DNA of 64,000 nucleotides from Zoogloea sp. (GTDB lineage: Bacteria > Pseudomonadota > Gammaproteobacteria > Burkholderiales > Rhodocyclaceae): contig JADJBR010000004.1 of the NCBI GenBank assembly GCA_016703645.1, positions 381,501 to 445,500 on the forward strand. Direction: 5' to 3'. The first letter of the stretch is position 1. Every line of letters starts with the position of its first letter. Positions 44,529 through 55,334 of the stretch are shown here, one piece after another. A program made the position numbers and the translations under genes. The notes under the pieces are model-generated. The model was not told where the DNA came from. It worked only from the letters and a program-made list of their open reading frames with translations, and did not search any database.

Positions 44529-44568
44529 CACGCGGACTCCGAGGATATCGGCCCTTCATCATCATAAT

Positions 44569-44597
44569 TTGATCCAGCGAACGTTCGGACATAGAAT
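44569..44597 (+). promoter_or_regulatory. Putative sigma-70 promoter of ftsH
   Basis: -35 TTGATC (44569-44574), 17-base spacer, -10 TAGAAT (44592-44597), followed by a leader with the small hairpin GGCCC/GGGCC (44614-44628) just before the AAGGAAA ribosome site. I see no sigma-32 motif here. Confidence 0.6.
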
Positions 44598-44642
44598 CAG
44601 TCCACTAAGCTGCGGCCCCTGTCGGGCCTTCAAGGAAATGTT

Positions 44643-46535
44643 TTGAACAATCTATTCAAGAATCTAGCGATCTGGCTTGTGATCGGTGTCGTGCTCATGA
44701 CCGTTTTCAACCAGTTCAACAACCGCCAAGCAGCGCAGAACTCGGTCGAGTACTCCCAGTTCATGGAAGACGCGAAGCAAGGCAAGATCGCAAAAGCCGT
44801 CGTGGATGGGCGAACTGTCCGGGCAACCACGCAGGACGGCAGGCAGGTCACCGTCTATACGCCGGGTGTTCAGGATATCTGGATGGTGGGTGACCTGATG
44901 CGCTATGGCGTCAAGGTGACTGCTGCCAAGCCTGAGGAGGAGCAGTCCTTCCTCATGAACATCTTCGTTTCCTGGTTTCCGATGATTTTGCTGATTGGTG
45001 TGTGGGTTTTCTTCATGCGCCAGATGCAAGGTGGTGGGCGCGGTGGAGCGTTTTCTTTCGGCAAGTCAAAGGCAAAGATGCTTGATGAGTCGGCCAATAC
45101 GGTGACATTTGCGGATGTGGCTGGGTGCGACGAAGCCAAGGAGGAAGTGGGAGAGCTCGTAGAGTTTTTGAGAGATCCGTCCAAGTTCCAAAAACTCGGT
45201 GGGCATATTCCAAAAGGTGTGCTGATGGTGGGGTCACCAGGAACCGGCAAGACGCTGCTCGCCAAGGCCATTGCGGGTGAGGCCAAGGTTCCATTCTTCT
45301 CGATTTCAGGCTCCGATTTTGTCGAGATGTTCGTCGGTGTGGGCGCTGCCCGAGTCCGGGATATGTTCGAGCAGGCAAAGAAGCAGGCACCCTGCATTAT
45401 CTTCATAGATGAAATCGATGCGGTTGGCCGTCAACGTGGCACGGGATTGGGTGGCGGAAATGACGAGCGGGAGCAGACGCTCAACCAGTTGCTTGTCGAG
45501 ATGGATGGTTTTGAAGGCGTTTCTGGTGTCATCGTGATTGCAGCCACTAACCGGCCAGATGTTCTTGACCCTGCACTGCTTCGCCCGGGGCGCTTTGATC
45601 GGCAGGTGGTTGTACCCTTGCCCGACATTCGTGGGCGAGAGCAGATTCTTCGGGTTCACATGCGGAAGGTTCCCATTGCCCCCGATGTCGATGCGATGAT
45701 TCTTGCTCGAGGCTGTCCGGGGTTTGCGGGGGCCGATCTTGCGAATCTCGTTAACGAAGCTGCTCTGTTTGCCGCTCGCGGTAACAAGCGTTTGGTTGAC
45801 ATGGAAGATTTTGAACGTGCCAAGGACAAGATCATGATGGGCGCTGAGCGTCGGTCGATGGTCATGCCCGAGGAAGAGCGTCGAAATACCGCTTTCCATG
45901 AGTCAGGCCATGCGGTGGTGGCCAAGTGCCTCACCAAGACTGATCCTGTTCATAAAGTAACGATCATCCCGCGAGGCCGGGCGCTCGGCGTCACGATGCA
46001 GTTGCCGGAGCAGGATCGATATAGCCAGGACAGGGAGCGGCTTCTGCAAACGATTGCGGTGCTCTTTGGTGGCCGTATTGCCGAGGAGTTGTTCATGAAC
46101 CAGATGACAACAGGCGCCTCGAATGACTTCCAGCGTGCGACAGATCTTGCTCGCCGGATGGTAACCCAATGGGGTATGTCGGATAACCTGGGGCCGATGG
46201 TTTACGGTGAAGAAGAGGGTGAAGTCTTTCTTGGGCGCTCGGTCACCACGCACAAGAACATGTCCGAGGCTACTTTGCAAAAGGTAGATGCCGAGATTCG
46301 ACGGATCCTGGATCAGCAGTATGCCCTCGCTCGGCGTCTCCTTGAGGAAAATCGGGACAAAGTTGAAGCGATGACCGCTGCGCTGCTTGAGCTTGAAACC
46401 ATCGACGCGGACCAGATTAATGACATTATGGCCGGGAAGGCTCCACGTCCGCCAAAGCCTTCATCCGTGGTCACGAGACGTTCCGGCGACGATACTCCTG
46501 GCCCGGAACCGACGGCTCCTGCTCCCGCAGCCTGA
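44643..46535 (+). CDS. ftsH: ATP-dependent zinc metalloprotease FtsH
   Basis: FtsH is a membrane-anchored AAA+ protease that degrades sigma-32, LpxC and damaged membrane proteins. The 630 residues have two membrane segments (about 5-22 and 100-119), Walker [14 protein letters not shown], Walker [15 protein letters not shown] ([18 protein letters not shown]), and the zinc motif HESGH. The start is TTG 44643 ([19 protein letters not shown]), with AAGGAAA upstream; the ATG at 44638 is out of frame. The function links to the sigma-32 promoters elsewhere in the window. Confidence 0.97.
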   Translation: MNNLFKNLAIWLVIGVVLMTVFNQFNNRQAAQNSVEYSQFMEDAKQGKIAKAVVDGRTVRATTQDGRQVTVYTPGVQDIWMVGDLMRYGVKVTAAKPEEEQSFLMNIFVSWFPMILLIGVWVFFMRQMQGGGRGGAFSFGKSKAKMLDESANTVTFADVAGCDEAKEEVGELVEFLRDPSKFQKLGGHIPKGVLMVGSPGTGKTLLAKAIAGEAKVPFFSISGSDFVEMFVGVGAARVRDMFEQAKKQAPCIIFIDEIDAVGRQRGTGLGGGNDEREQTLNQLLVEMDGFEGVSGVIVIAATNRPDVLDPALLRPGRFDRQVVVPLPDIRGREQILRVHMRKVPIAPDVDAMILARGCPGFAGADLANLVNEAALFAARGNKRLVDMEDFERAKDKIMMGAERRSMVMPEEERRNTAFHESGHAVVAKCLTKTDPVHKVTIIPRGRALGVTMQLPEQDRYSQDRERLLQTIAVLFGGRIAEELFMNQMTTGASNDFQRATDLARRMVTQWGMSDNLGPMVYGEEEGEVFLGRSVTTHKNMSEATLQKVDAEIRRILDQQYALARRLLEENRDKVEAMTAALLELETIDADQINDIMAGKAPRPPKPSSVVTRRSGDDTPGPEPTAPAPAA

Positions 46536-46906
46536 CTTAATCGGCGCATTCTCTCGGAGGGCCGCCAAGAGGCGCAGTGCTTTATCTGTGCCAAGACGAG
46601 CTGTTGTGGGCGCTCGCCTGAACGGAACGGTGCGAATTGAGAGGCCCACGCGCCGTTCTGGGAGAAAGTGAGTGGACTCCTTTTCCTGTTTGCCACCGAA
46701 TCAACGGAATGGGGGAACCCGGTTTGGGGAAGACGAGTGCATTGTCCGCGAGGTCAATGCACGGCAGTACCGCTTATTGCTCAGAAAATAGTGCTGAATC
46801 TCATTGGTCGGACAAAACGACGCAGTCAAAGTGAAACCATTGCACCGGCGAAATGGGCCGCCGAGGTTGATGGTCCGGATGCCCCTTGCTGATCGAGTCC
46901 CCTGCA
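46536..46906. other. 371-base stretch between ftsH and folP without a convincing gene
   Basis: Short open frames here lack family features and ribosome sites. The only clear structure is an inverted repeat, GTGCATTG (46737-46744) and CAATGCAC (46755-46762), with a 10-base loop and no T-run. The folP promoter should be here, but I see no confident one. A small RNA or a decayed gene cannot be excluded. Confidence 0.6.
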
Positions 46907-47755
46907 ATGCCAAAAGTGTTAGCCTGCGGCAGGTTTCGCGTTGATCTTTCTATCCCGAAGATCATGGCGATTCTGAACGTTACGCCCGATTCCTTCTCCG
47001 GCGATGGTTGTCTTACTCGGGACGCTGCGTTGCGTGCAGCGGAGCGAGCAATTTCCGAGGGAGCGGATATTCTCGATATAGGCGGGGAGTCCTCTCGCCC
47101 CGGCGCGCTTCCCGTTGAAGAGCAGGAAGAGATGGATAGGGTGTTGCCCGTGGTCGAGGCGCTCGTTTCACTAGGGATGCCTTTGTCAGTTGACACCACG
47201 AAGCCGTCCGTCATGCGCGAGGTGATCAAAGCAGGTGCGGATCTTATCAACGATATATCCGCTTTTCAGGCGGACGGTGCGATCGACGTCGTCAGAGATT
47301 CCGGTGCAGCCTTGTGTGTCATGCACATGAAAGGTCAGCCAAGAACAATGCAGATAGCGCCGTTCTATGGCAACGTACTTTCTGAGGTAAAGGAGTTCTT
47401 GGCCGGCAGGGCCGAAGCACTTGTTGAGTCAGGAGTAGCTTCAGATCGAATACTGCTGGATCCAGGCTTTGGTTTCGGGAAGTCGCTTGATCACAACGTG
47501 ACAATTCTCAAATGTCTTGGAAGTATTGGGCGTTCCGACTATCCGCTATTGGTCGGCATGTCGAGGAAGTCTATGCTGGGCCAGATCACTGGACGGGATG
47601 TGGGTGACCGTGCGGTGGCAGGTGCATTGGCCGCCATGATTGCCATCCAGAATGGCGCGAGAGTTGTGCGTACCCATGACATCGCTGCAACGCGTGATGC
47701 AGTCCGCGTCTGGACTGCCTTGGAAGCTATCGGCAGGGCTGCGTGTCAGGAATAA
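46907..47755 (+). CDS. folP: Dihydropteroate synthase
   Basis: FolP joins p-aminobenzoate to dihydropterin pyrophosphate, the step inhibited by sulfonamides. The 282 residues have the two signatures MAILNVTPDSFSGDG and ADILDIGGESSRPGA, and LLDPGFGFGKSLDHN. ATG 46907 is preferred; TTG 46886 adds seven residues. It is followed by glmM, as in many proteobacteria. Confidence 0.96.
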   Translation: MPKVLACGRFRVDLSIPKIMAILNVTPDSFSGDGCLTRDAALRAAERAISEGADILDIGGESSRPGALPVEEQEEMDRVLPVVEALVSLGMPLSVDTTKPSVMREVIKAGADLINDISAFQADGAIDVVRDSGAALCVMHMKGQPRTMQIAPFYGNVLSEVKEFLAGRAEALVESGVASDRILLDPGFGFGKSLDHNVTILKCLGSIGRSDYPLLVGMSRKSMLGQITGRDVGDRAVAGALAAMIAIQNGARVVRTHDIAATRDAVRVWTALEAIGRAACQE

Positions 47756-47797
47756 TTGACTGACGGACTTGTCTAGAGAGCTTGAAGGAGGAGAAAG

Positions 47798-49159
47798 GTG
47801 TCTCGTCGATATTTTGGAACGGATGGCATACGGGGGTGCGTAGGTGAGGCGCCAATCACGCCGGATTTTTGCCTGCGTCTAGGCTATGCAGCCGGAAAGA
47901 CACTGATCGCCGATGAGCGTATGCGGCCTGGGGAGCATCCCGCCGTGATCATTGGCAAGGACACCCGAATTTCGGGATACATGCTTGAGTCGACTCTCGA
48001 GGCTGGATTCTCTGCAGCCGGAGTGGACGTTTATCTGGCCGGGCCGCTGCCAACGCCCGCGATCGCTTATCTGACCCGTGCGTTGCGTCTGCAGGCAGGG
48101 GTGGTGATCTCCGCATCCCACAACCCCTTTCAGGATAACGGGATCAAGTTCTTTTCTGCCCGCGGTACCAAGCTGCCCGACGCCGTTGAGCATGAGATCG
48201 AAGGTCGTCTTGATGAACCCATGGGGTGCGAGCCCTCGGCGAGCCTTGGTAAGGCTCAGCGCATCGACGATGCGCGGGGGCGCTATGTGGAGTTCTGCAA
48301 GAGTTCGTTTCCGAACGAGCTTGATCTGCGAGGGTTGAAAATCGCGCTCGACTGCGCCAACGGGGCCGCCTATATGGTTGCGCCAAAGGTCTTTCACGAA
48401 TTGGGGGCCGAGCTCGTGCTTGTCGGCGCCGAGCCAAACGGACTCAACATCAATGACGGTGTCGGGGCGACGGCTCCCCAAAGCGTCCGCAAGGCGGTCC
48501 TTGATTCCGGGGCCGATCTGGGCATCGCCCTTGATGGTGACGGCGACCGCATCGTGATGGTCGACGCCGACGGTGAAATTTATGATGGCGACAAGTTGCT
48601 CTATGTCATTGCCAAGGCATCCCGTCTTGCCGGAAGGGCAGATGGCATCGTCGGAACCTTGATGAGCAATCTCGGGCTTGAGCATGCGATCCTGCGGCTT
48701 GGGCTTCAATTCACGCGTGCCAAGGTCGGCGATCGTTACGTGCTTGAGTTGATGCATGAGAAGGGATGGACACTTGGCGGGGAGAACTCCGGACACATCA
48801 TCTGTCTTGACAAACACACGACCGGAGACGGGATCATTGCGGGCTTGCAGGTGCTGGCAGCCCTGCGTCAGCACAATGTGACCCTTAAGGAAATGTGCGG
48901 GGATCTGGTCTTCTACCCCCAGAAGTTGGTCAACGTGCCGATCAAGGCTGGGTTCGACTGGCTGTCCAGTGCGTCAATCCAAGCTGCTGTCGATGCTGCC
49001 AATATCGAGCTCGAAGGTTCAGGACGGGTTCTGCTTCGTCCCTCAGGTACCGAGCCACTGCTACGTGTGATGGTCGAGGGTGAAGGTGAAGACCGAGTAA
49101 CAAGAATTGCCAGCACGTTGGCCGAGGCCGTCCGATCTGCGGCCGCCACCACCACGTGA
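47798..49159 (+). CDS. glmM: Phosphoglucosamine mutase
   Basis: GlmM converts glucosamine-6-phosphate to glucosamine-1-phosphate for UDP-GlcNAc, and so for peptidoglycan and LPS. The 453 residues begin YFGTDGIRG, with the phosphoserine loop [18 protein letters not shown], the metal loop [19 protein letters not shown], and the phosphate site [12 protein letters not shown]. The start is GTG 47798 with a strong GAAGGAGGAG ribosome site. Confidence 0.97.
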   Translation: MSRRYFGTDGIRGCVGEAPITPDFCLRLGYAAGKTLIADERMRPGEHPAVIIGKDTRISGYMLESTLEAGFSAAGVDVYLAGPLPTPAIAYLTRALRLQAGVVISASHNPFQDNGIKFFSARGTKLPDAVEHEIEGRLDEPMGCEPSASLGKAQRIDDARGRYVEFCKSSFPNELDLRGLKIALDCANGAAYMVAPKVFHELGAELVLVGAEPNGLNINDGVGATAPQSVRKAVLDSGADLGIALDGDGDRIVMVDADGEIYDGDKLLYVIAKASRLAGRADGIVGTLMSNLGLEHAILRLGLQFTRAKVGDRYVLELMHEKGWTLGGENSGHIICLDKHTTGDGIIAGLQVLAALRQHNVTLKEMCGDLVFYPQKLVNVPIKAGFDWLSSASIQAAVDAANIELEGSGRVLLRPSGTEPLLRVMVEGEGEDRVTRIASTLAEAVRSAAATTT

Positions 49160-49309
49160 CATGACTAACGTCGCTTCTGGCCTGTGTTGAGGCCGCTCCG
49201 CCCGTTGTCTGCACTTGTCGCGCCCTGTTGCATTGCCTGACGCGCGTCGCTGCTTGGCCAAACTGAAGGTTGTGCGTGATGCGTGAGGGGGCATCCGGTT
49301 GCCTCGATT

Positions 49310-49338
49310 TTGACCCCCCGGCTGCCAAGCGATACAAT
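49310..49338 (+). promoter_or_regulatory. Sigma-70 promoter of tpiA-secG
   Basis: -35 TTGACC (49310-49315), 17-base spacer, -10 TACAAT (49333-49338). The expected start near 49345 leaves only a very short leader before tpiA. Confidence 0.78.
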
Positions 49339-49364
49339 CAAAGAATTTGACTCTGGTGCCCAAG

Positions 49365-50123
49365 GTGAGAAGAAAGCTGGTAGTCGGCAACTGGAAGTTG
49401 AACGGAAATCTCGCGCGTAACAAAGCCCTGCTTGGCGAGGTCCGGGTGGGTGGTTTTGTCGAAGGCGTTGATATCGCAGTTTGCCCTCCGTTTCCCTATC
49501 TTCAGCAGGCTGGAGATGTGCTTTCCGGCTCAGGCGTGTTGCTTGGGGCGCAGGATGTCAGTGCGTATCAAGAGGGCGCTTACACAGGTGAAGTGAGCGG
49601 CCCGATGCTCGTCGATCTCGGATGTAGCTATGCGATAGTGGGGCACTCGGAGCGTCGAAGTCTGTTTGGCGAGACAGATTCCAGGGTGGCTTCGAAGGTT
49701 GGTGCTGCGCTGGCGGCCGGCTTGACGCCCATTGTTTGCGTAGGGGAAAGCCATTCGCAACGCGAGCACGGTGAGGCTGAGCAGGTTGTTGCCGCTCAGC
49801 TCGAATCGATTGTTGCGGCGATAGACATCAAGTTACTTGATCGTCTGGTGGTTGCCTATGAACCAGTTTGGGCAATCGGCACCGGCTTGACAGCTACGCC
49901 GGAGCAAGCCCAGTCCATGCACGTCTTCATTCGCCGATGTCTTGGGCGGTCCGGGGTGGATTCCGACGGAGTTCGTATCCTCTATGGTGGAAGCGTTAAT
50001 GCGGGGAATGCAGTTCAGTTGTTCAACGAAAAGGACATAGATGGCGCGCTTGTAGGGGGTGCTTCCCTAGTGTTCGATGGATTTAAAGCGATATGTGAGG
50101 CCGCTTCGAAGGCTTCGCTGTAA
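49365..50123 (+). CDS. tpiA: Triosephosphate isomerase
   Basis: TpiA interconverts glyceraldehyde-3-phosphate and dihydroxyacetone phosphate. The 252 residues have GNWKLNG (catalytic Lys), IVGHSERR (His), [11 protein letters not shown] (Glu) and the phosphate loop [14 protein letters not shown] 49365 gives [11 protein letters not shown], the usual start; TTG 49347 and GTG 49356 are alternatives. None has a clear ribosome site, which fits the very short leader predicted from the promoter. Confidence 0.95.
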   Translation: MRRKLVVGNWKLNGNLARNKALLGEVRVGGFVEGVDIAVCPPFPYLQQAGDVLSGSGVLLGAQDVSAYQEGAYTGEVSGPMLVDLGCSYAIVGHSERRSLFGETDSRVASKVGAALAAGLTPIVCVGESHSQREHGEAEQVVAAQLESIVAAIDIKLLDRLVVAYEPVWAIGTGLTATPEQAQSMHVFIRRCLGRSGVDSDGVRILYGGSVNAGNAVQLFNEKDIDGALVGGASLVFDGFKAICEAASKASL

Positions 50124-50143
50124 GGTCTTTTACGGAGAGTGTA

Positions 50144-50503
50144 ATGGGTGGTCTAGTTTTTTCAATTGTTCTTACGGTTCATGTTCTTGCGGGTCTTGGC
50201 GTTATCGGCTTGGTTCTCATGCAGCATGGCAAGGGTGCTGACATGGGGGCTGCGTTCGGAAGCGGAGCCTCTGGCAGTCTGTTCGGGTCGTCCGGGTCCG
50301 CCAACTTCCTGAGCCGCATGACCGCGGGTCTTGCTGGCGTCTTTTTTGTGACGAGTCTAGGTTTGAGCTACCTTGCTGGCGCAAAATCTCCGGTTGCCTC
50401 AAGTGTCATGGAAGGGGCTGTGGTTTCCCCAGTGGAGCCTTCCGCCGCGCCTGCCGCACCTCCCGCTAACGACGGATCGAAGTCTAAGGATATTCCGCGA
50501 TAA
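50144..50503 (+). CDS. secG: Protein translocase subunit SecG
   Basis: SecG is the small SecYEG subunit that aids export. The 119 residues have two membrane segments around the conserved [19 protein letters not shown] and [17 protein letters not shown], then an Ala/Pro/Ser-rich tail. It is 20 bases after tpiA; tpiA-secG-tRNA-Leu is a conserved proteobacterial order. Confidence 0.95.
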   Translation: MGGLVFSIVLTVHVLAGLGVIGLVLMQHGKGADMGAAFGSGASGSLFGSSGSANFLSRMTAGLAGVFFVTSLGLSYLAGAKSPVASSVMEGAVVSPVEPSAAPAAPPANDGSKSKDIPR

Positions 50504-50516
50504 AAATATGTAATGC

Positions 50517-50545
50517 TTGGCGCTGAGGAACGATTGCCTTATAAT
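50517..50545 (+). promoter_or_regulatory. Promoter of tRNA-Leu
   Basis: -35 TTGGCG (50517-50522), 17-base spacer, -10 TATAAT (50540-50545, perfect), 20 bases before the tRNA. Confidence 0.8.
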
Positions 50546-50565
50546 GCCGAGCATCAAAACGTAAA

Positions 50566-50650
50566 GCCGACGTGGTGAAATTGGTAGACACGCTATCTTG
50601 AGGGGGTAGTGGCGAAAGCCGTATGAGTTCGAGTCTCATCGTCGGCACCA
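50566..50650 (+). tRNA. leuT: tRNA-Leu (anticodon GAG)
   Basis: The acceptor stem GCCGACG pairs with CGTCGGC, followed by encoded ACCA (50647-50650). The D arm (TGGTGAAATTGGTAGACA), anticodon loop CTTGAGG (anticodon GAG, reading CUC/CUU), the long class II variable arm (TGGCGAAAGCC) and the T arm with GTTCGAGTC are all visible. The gene symbol is only nominal. Confidence 0.95.
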
Positions 50651-50665
50651 CAATAATACGCAGGT

Positions 50666-50687
50666 CGCCCGCAAATAGCGGGCGTTT
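50666..50687 (+). terminator. Hairpin after tRNA-Leu, before nuoA
   Basis: CGCCCGC (50666-50672), loop AAATA, GCGGGCG (50678-50684), then TTT. The T-run is short, so this may be only a partial terminator between the tRNA and the nuo operon. Confidence 0.65.
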
Positions 50688-50735
50688 GCTTGAAGGCAGC
50701 TACAATAACTGCTATCGGTTGCGGGAGCATGAGCT

Positions 50736-51110
50736 ATGTTGGAAACCTATTTTCCGGTTCTTGTTTTTATCCTGTTTGCTGCTGCTTTCGGTTTTATTCC
50801 CATTGTTGCAGGCTGGGTTCTCGGCCCCAACAAACCTGACGCGGAAAAGCTTTCTCCTTTCGAGTGCGGGTTTGAGCCCTTTGAGGATGCGCGCATTAAA
50901 TTTGATGTGCGCTACTACCTTCTTGCCATTCTTTTTATTCTCTTTGATCTGGAAATTGCGTTTCTCTTTCCCTGGGCGACCATTTTGAAAGAGATTGCGG
51001 CCAATGAGTCAATCAGGCTTTTCGGATTCTTCGAAATGATTGTATTTCTTGGCATTCTCCTGCTTGGTTACATTTATGTTTGGAAGAAGGGCGCGCTCGA
51101 CTGGGAGTGA
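50736..51110 (+). CDS. nuoA: NADH-quinone oxidoreductase subunit A
   Basis: NuoA is a small membrane-arm subunit of complex I. The 124 residues have three membrane segments with the conserved loop [23 protein letters not shown] and [12 protein letters not shown]. It is the first gene of the nuo operon, downstream of tRNA-Leu. I see no confident promoter for it. Confidence 0.97.
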   Translation: MLETYFPVLVFILFAAAFGFIPIVAGWVLGPNKPDAEKLSPFECGFEPFEDARIKFDVRYYLLAILFILFDLEIAFLFPWATILKEIAANESIRLFGFFEMIVFLGILLLGYIYVWKKGALDWE

Positions 51111-51156
51111 TTCGTCGAATTGCCTTGGCGGGTAAATCGTTGCATAGAGGGTGTCT

Positions 51157-51633
51157 ATGAGCATCGAAGGTGTTTTCAAGGAAGGGTTTGTCACCACTTC
51201 TCTTGATGCCGTAATCAACTGGACCCGTACAGGTTCGCTTTGGCCAATGACTTTCGGGCTTGCCTGTTGTGCGGTCGAAATGATCCATGCGGGCTGTTCG
51301 CGGTATGACCTTGATCGGTTCGGTGTCGTCTTCCGTCCCAGTCCTCGTCAGTCAGATCTTATGATCGTCGCCGGTACGCTCTGCAACAAGATGGCTCCGG
51401 CGCTGCGCAAGGTTTACGATCAGATGTCAGAGCCGCGTTGGGTGATCTCGATGGGGTCCTGCGCCAATGGGGGTGGGTACTACCACTATTCGTATTCAGT
51501 CGTCCGAGGTTGTGACCGGATTGTTCCGGTTGACGTATATGTTCCCGGCTGTCCGCCGACTGCCGAAGCGTTGTTGTACGGTATTGTTCAGCTACAGAAC
51601 AAGATCAAACGTGATTGCACAATTGCGCGCTGA
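51157..51633 (+). CDS. nuoB: NADH-quinone oxidoreductase subunit B
   Basis: NuoB carries the terminal cluster N2, which passes electrons to quinone. The cluster ligands are in [20 protein letters not shown] and [10 protein letters not shown]. The length of 158 is normal. ATG 51157 is preferred over GTG 51151 because GAGG lies six bases upstream. Confidence 0.97.
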   Translation: MSIEGVFKEGFVTTSLDAVINWTRTGSLWPMTFGLACCAVEMIHAGCSRYDLDRFGVVFRPSPRQSDLMIVAGTLCNKMAPALRKVYDQMSEPRWVISMGSCANGGGYYHYSYSVVRGCDRIVPVDVYVPGCPPTAEALLYGIVQLQNKIKRDCTIAR

Positions 51634-51645
51634 GTGCTGAATGCC

Positions 51646-52248
51646 ATGAGTGAAAAACTTGAATCACTGCGTCAACTGCTTGCGGAAAAGCTGGGCGATA
51701 AGGTCCAGCATTCCGTCATCGCCAACGGTGAGCTCACCGTCGTTGTTCCTGCGGCGGAGTATCTGGCGATTGCGTATCTGCTGAGGGATGACCCAGATCT
51801 CCGGTTTGAGCAGCTGGTGGATTTGACTGGATTGGATTATTCAACGTTCTCAGGGCAAGACTTTTCGACGCGTTTTGCTGTTGCTGTCCATCTGCTTTCA
51901 GTTAGTCGCAACCTCCGTCTTCGCGTCCGCGTCCTCGCTCCTGATGACTCGTTCCCAATGCTTGATTCGATGTGCGAAGTTTGGCCGAGCGCAAACTGGT
52001 TTGAGCGCGAAGCATTTGATTTGTTCGGAATAGTGTTTCGCGGACACCCGGATCTCCGTCGTATCTTGACCGACTATGGTTTTGTCGGCTACCCGTTCCG
52101 TAAGGACTTTCCTATTTCTGGATATGTTGAAATGCGCTATGACCAGGAGCAGGGGCGCGTAGTCTATCAGTCAGTTACAATCGAGCCGCGTGAAAATACG
52201 CCGCGTATCGTACGTGACGATAATTATGGGAATTCAGGCCGTGGCTGA
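51646..52248 (+). CDS. nuoC: NADH-quinone oxidoreductase subunit C
   Basis: NuoC is a peripheral-arm subunit at the junction with NuoD. The 200 residues have the 30-kDa signature [24 protein letters not shown] and [15 protein letters not shown] 51646 is used (GTG 51634 adds four residues). Its end overlaps the start of nuoD by eight bases. Confidence 0.96.
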   Translation: MSEKLESLRQLLAEKLGDKVQHSVIANGELTVVVPAAEYLAIAYLLRDDPDLRFEQLVDLTGLDYSTFSGQDFSTRFAVAVHLLSVSRNLRLRVRVLAPDDSFPMLDSMCEVWPSANWFEREAFDLFGIVFRGHPDLRRILTDYGFVGYPFRKDFPISGYVEMRYDQEQGRVVYQSVTIEPRENTPRIVRDDNYGNSGRG

Positions 52249-53494
52249 AATTCGCAATTACACAATCAACTTCGGTCCCCAGCACCCGTCCGCGCACGGG
52301 GTTTTGCGTTTGGTGCTTGAGCTTGATGGTGAAGTCGTTGAGCGGGCCGACCCCCATATCGGCCTGTTGCATCGTGGTACCGAGAAACTTGCCGAAACAA
52401 GGACTTGGGTGCAGTCTGTTCCATACATGGACAGGCTCGACTACGTCTCGATGATGTGCAATGAACATGCGTACTGCATGGCTATCGAGAAGTTGATTGG
52501 CATTGAAGTTCCTATTCGGGCTCAGTACATTCGTGTTTTGTACGATGAGATCACCCGTATTCTGAATCACTTGCTCGCGGTCGGAACGCACGCTCTCGAT
52601 ATTGGTGCCATGACAATGGTGCTTTATACGTTCAGAGAGCGCGAGGATCTGATGGACGCCTATGAGGCTGTTTCCGGCGCGCGCATGCACGCAGCCTATT
52701 ACCGTCCTGGTGGTGTTTATCGCGATTTGCCTGACAGGATGCCTCAATACGAAGTGTCCAAGTGGAAGTCGGCGAAGACGGTTGAGCAGCTAAATGAGAA
52801 TCGGCAGGGAAGTTTGCTGGATTTTCTGGACGATTTCACCAAGCGCTTCCCGCGCTATGTGGATGAGTATGAGACGCTTCTGACCGACAACCGGATCTGG
52901 AAACAGCGCACTGTTGGTATCGGTGTGGTTTCGCCCGAGAAGGCGCTCGCGCTGGGGTTCTCCGGCGTCATGTTGCGGGGGTCTGGCATTGAGTGGGATG
53001 TCCGTAAGAAGCAGCCCTATGAGGTATATGACCAGTTGGATTTCGACATCCCCGTCGGCGTCGAGGGAGACTGTTATGACCGGTACTTGTGTCGCATTGA
53101 AGAAATGCGTCAATCGAACAGGATCGTCAAGCAGTGCATAGAGTGGCTTCGAAAGAACCCCGGGCCAGTGATTTCCAGTGACCACAAGGTCGCCCCGCCT
53201 CCGCGGGAGCGTATGAAGGGAAACATGGAAGAGCTGATTCATCACTTCAAGCTTTTCACGGAAGGGATGCACGTTCCAGCTGGGGAGGTGTATGCGCCGG
53301 TTGAGCACCCGAAGGGTGAGTTTGGTGTGTACGCCGTTTCCGATGGTGCAAACAAGCCGTATAGGCTCAAGCTGAGATCGCCCGGCTTCGTCCACCTGTC
53401 GGCCATGGACGAGATGTCTCGCGGCCACATGATCGCCGACGTTGTTGCGATCATCGGAACGATGGATATCGTGTTCGGAGACGTGGATCGCTGA
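52241..53494 (+). CDS. nuoD: NADH-quinone oxidoreductase subunit D
   Basis: NuoD (49 kDa) forms the quinone pocket with NuoB. It has [37 protein letters not shown] and [20 protein letters not shown] 52241 gives [16 protein letters not shown], the usual family start, and 417 residues; ATG 52226 is also in frame but has no ribosome site. Confidence 0.97.
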   Translation: MAEIRNYTINFGPQHPSAHGVLRLVLELDGEVVERADPHIGLLHRGTEKLAETRTWVQSVPYMDRLDYVSMMCNEHAYCMAIEKLIGIEVPIRAQYIRVLYDEITRILNHLLAVGTHALDIGAMTMVLYTFREREDLMDAYEAVSGARMHAAYYRPGGVYRDLPDRMPQYEVSKWKSAKTVEQLNENRQGSLLDFLDDFTKRFPRYVDEYETLLTDNRIWKQRTVGIGVVSPEKALALGFSGVMLRGSGIEWDVRKKQPYEVYDQLDFDIPVGVEGDCYDRYLCRIEEMRQSNRIVKQCIEWLRKNPGPVISSDHKVAPPPRERMKGNMEELIHHFKLFTEGMHVPAGEVYAPVEHPKGEFGVYAVSDGANKPYRLKLRSPGFVHLSAMDEMSRGHMIADVVAIIGTMDIVFGDVDR

Positions 53495-53540
53495 TACACC
53501 TGGTGTTCCCAATCACATTCTGCTGACAGTAGATACAAAA

Positions 53541-54017
53541 ATGCTAAGCCCGGAATCCCTGAAGAAGATAGATCGAGAGATCGCCAAGTATCCCCCTGAT
53601 CAAAAGCAGTCGGCTTCAATGAGCGCGCTGCGTATCGCTCAGGAGGAACGAGGCTGGCTTGCAAATGAGACGATCGAGTTCGTCGCCGAGTATTTGGGCA
53701 TGCCGGCAATCGCTGTTTACGAAGTGGCCAGTTTCTACAACATGTACGATCTCGCGCCGGTTGGCGCTAAGAAGATTGTCGTGTGCACCAACCTTCCCTG
53801 TGCTCTGTCTGGCGGCGTGCACGCCGCTGAGTACATTAAGAAGAAGCTTGGGATCGATTTCAATGAGACAACTGCAGACGGGCTTTTTACCCTTAAAGAG
53901 GGTGAATGTATGGGTGCCTGTGGCGACGCCCCGGTGTTGTTGGTGAATAATCACCAAATGTGTAGCTGGATGACAGAAGAGAAAATCGACCAACTGCTGG
54001 CGGATCTGAAAAAATGA
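53541..54017 (+). CDS. nuoE: NADH-quinone oxidoreductase subunit E
   Basis: NuoE carries the N1a [2Fe-2S] cluster in the NADH module. The ligands are C-x4-C ([12 protein letters not shown]) and C-x3-C ([11 protein letters not shown]). The length of 158 is normal. Its TGA overlaps the ATG of nuoF (ATGA at 54014-54017). Confidence 0.97.
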   Translation: MLSPESLKKIDREIAKYPPDQKQSASMSALRIAQEERGWLANETIEFVAEYLGMPAIAVYEVASFYNMYDLAPVGAKKIVVCTNLPCALSGGVHAAEYIKKKLGIDFNETTADGLFTLKEGECMGACGDAPVLLVNNHQMCSWMTEEKIDQLLADLKK

Positions 54018-55327
54018 CTGTACAAGGCATTATTCTCTCCCCCGATCTCGATGATGATCGAACTTGGCGGATTGGCGATTACGTGAAGCGTGGTGGATAT
54101 GACGCGCTCAAGAAGATCATTGCGGACAAGATGCCCGCAGATCAGATAATTGGCGAGGTCAAGAAGTCAGCATTGCGCGGCCGCGGCGGGGCGGGTTTTC
54201 CGACGGGTTTGAAATGGAGCTTCATGCCGCGTGCCTTTCCAGGCGCGAAATACTTGGCGTGTAATTCTGATGAAGGCGAGCCCGGTACTTTTAAAGACAG
54301 GGACATTCTTCGTTATAACCCTCATACGGTCATCGAAGGAATGATCATCGCGGGATACGCGATGGGTTGTGAGCGCGGCTACAACTACATTCACGGTGAG
54401 ATTTTCGAGGTTTACGAGCGTTTCGAAGAAGCTCTCCAAGAGGCTCGGGACGCAGGCCTGCTCGGGAAGAATATTCTCGGATCGGATTTTAGTTTCGAAC
54501 TGTATGCCCACCATGGGTATGGTGCGTATATCTGCGGAGAGGAAACGGCTCTCCTTGAGTCTATCGAAGGAAAGAAGGGACAGCCGCGCTTCAAGCCGCC
54601 GTTTCCCGCCAGTTTCGGGCTGTACGGCAAGCCTACAACCATTAACAACACCGAGACTTTTGCTTCGATTCCTTTCATTATCCGCGAGGGTGGGGATGCG
54701 TTCCTGGCTCTTGGCAAGCCCAATAATGGTGGGACAAAGCTTTTTTCGGTTTCGGGGCATGTGAATAGGCCTGGGAATTTCGAGATTCCCCTGGGTACGC
54801 CCTTCTCGACGCTTCTTGAAATGGCCGGTGGCGTTCGTGGCGGTCGTAAGCTTAAGGCTGTAATTCCGGGTGGGTCTTCCGCTCCCGTCCTGCCGGGCTC
54901 CGTCATGATGGACTGCACGATGGACTATGACTCCATCTCGAAGGCGGGCTCGATGCTCGGATCAGGTGCAGTGATCGTCATGGATGAGTCGACATGCATG
55001 GTCAAGGCACTTGAGCGGCTGTCGTACTTCTATTTCGAGGAGTCGTGTGGGCAATGTACTCCGTGTAGAGAAGGTACGGGTTGGCTCTATCGCGTTGTGC
55101 ATAGAATCGAGAATGGGCTCGGGCGGCCGGACGATCTCGATCTGTTGAACAGTGTCACGACGAACATCATGGGGCGGACGATTTGTGCCCTTGGTGATGC
55201 AGCTTCGATGCCAGTGCAGAGTTTCGTTAAGCATTTTGGCGAAGAGTTTGCTTTCCATATTGAACACAAGAAGTGCCTCGTGCCGAAGGATGTGCAGCAC
55301 GAAGGCAGCAAGATTTACGTGGCGTAG
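54014..55327 (+). CDS. nuoF: NADH-quinone oxidoreductase subunit F
   Basis: NuoF binds NADH and FMN and carries the N3 cluster. It has the NADH loop [29 protein letters not shown] (FMN), and the 4Fe-4S motif [15 protein letters not shown]. The length is 437. It is coupled to nuoE by an ATGA overlap. Confidence 0.98.
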   Translation: MTVQGIILSPDLDDDRTWRIGDYVKRGGYDALKKIIADKMPADQIIGEVKKSALRGRGGAGFPTGLKWSFMPRAFPGAKYLACNSDEGEPGTFKDRDILRYNPHTVIEGMIIAGYAMGCERGYNYIHGEIFEVYERFEEALQEARDAGLLGKNILGSDFSFELYAHHGYGAYICGEETALLESIEGKKGQPRFKPPFPASFGLYGKPTTINNTETFASIPFIIREGGDAFLALGKPNNGGTKLFSVSGHVNRPGNFEIPLGTPFSTLLEMAGGVRGGRKLKAVIPGGSSAPVLPGSVMMDCTMDYDSISKAGSMLGSGAVIVMDESTCMVKALERLSYFYFEESCGQCTPCREGTGWLYRVVHRIENGLGRPDDLDLLNSVTTNIMGRTICALGDAASMPVQSFVKHFGEEFAFHIEHKKCLVPKDVQHEGSKIYVA

Positions 55328-55334
55328 GCTCGAC

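Noticed and set aside
44529..44642. Sigma-32 promoter for ftsH, as in E. coli
   Set aside because: No CTTGAA/CCCCAT pair is present; a sigma-70-like promoter fits better.
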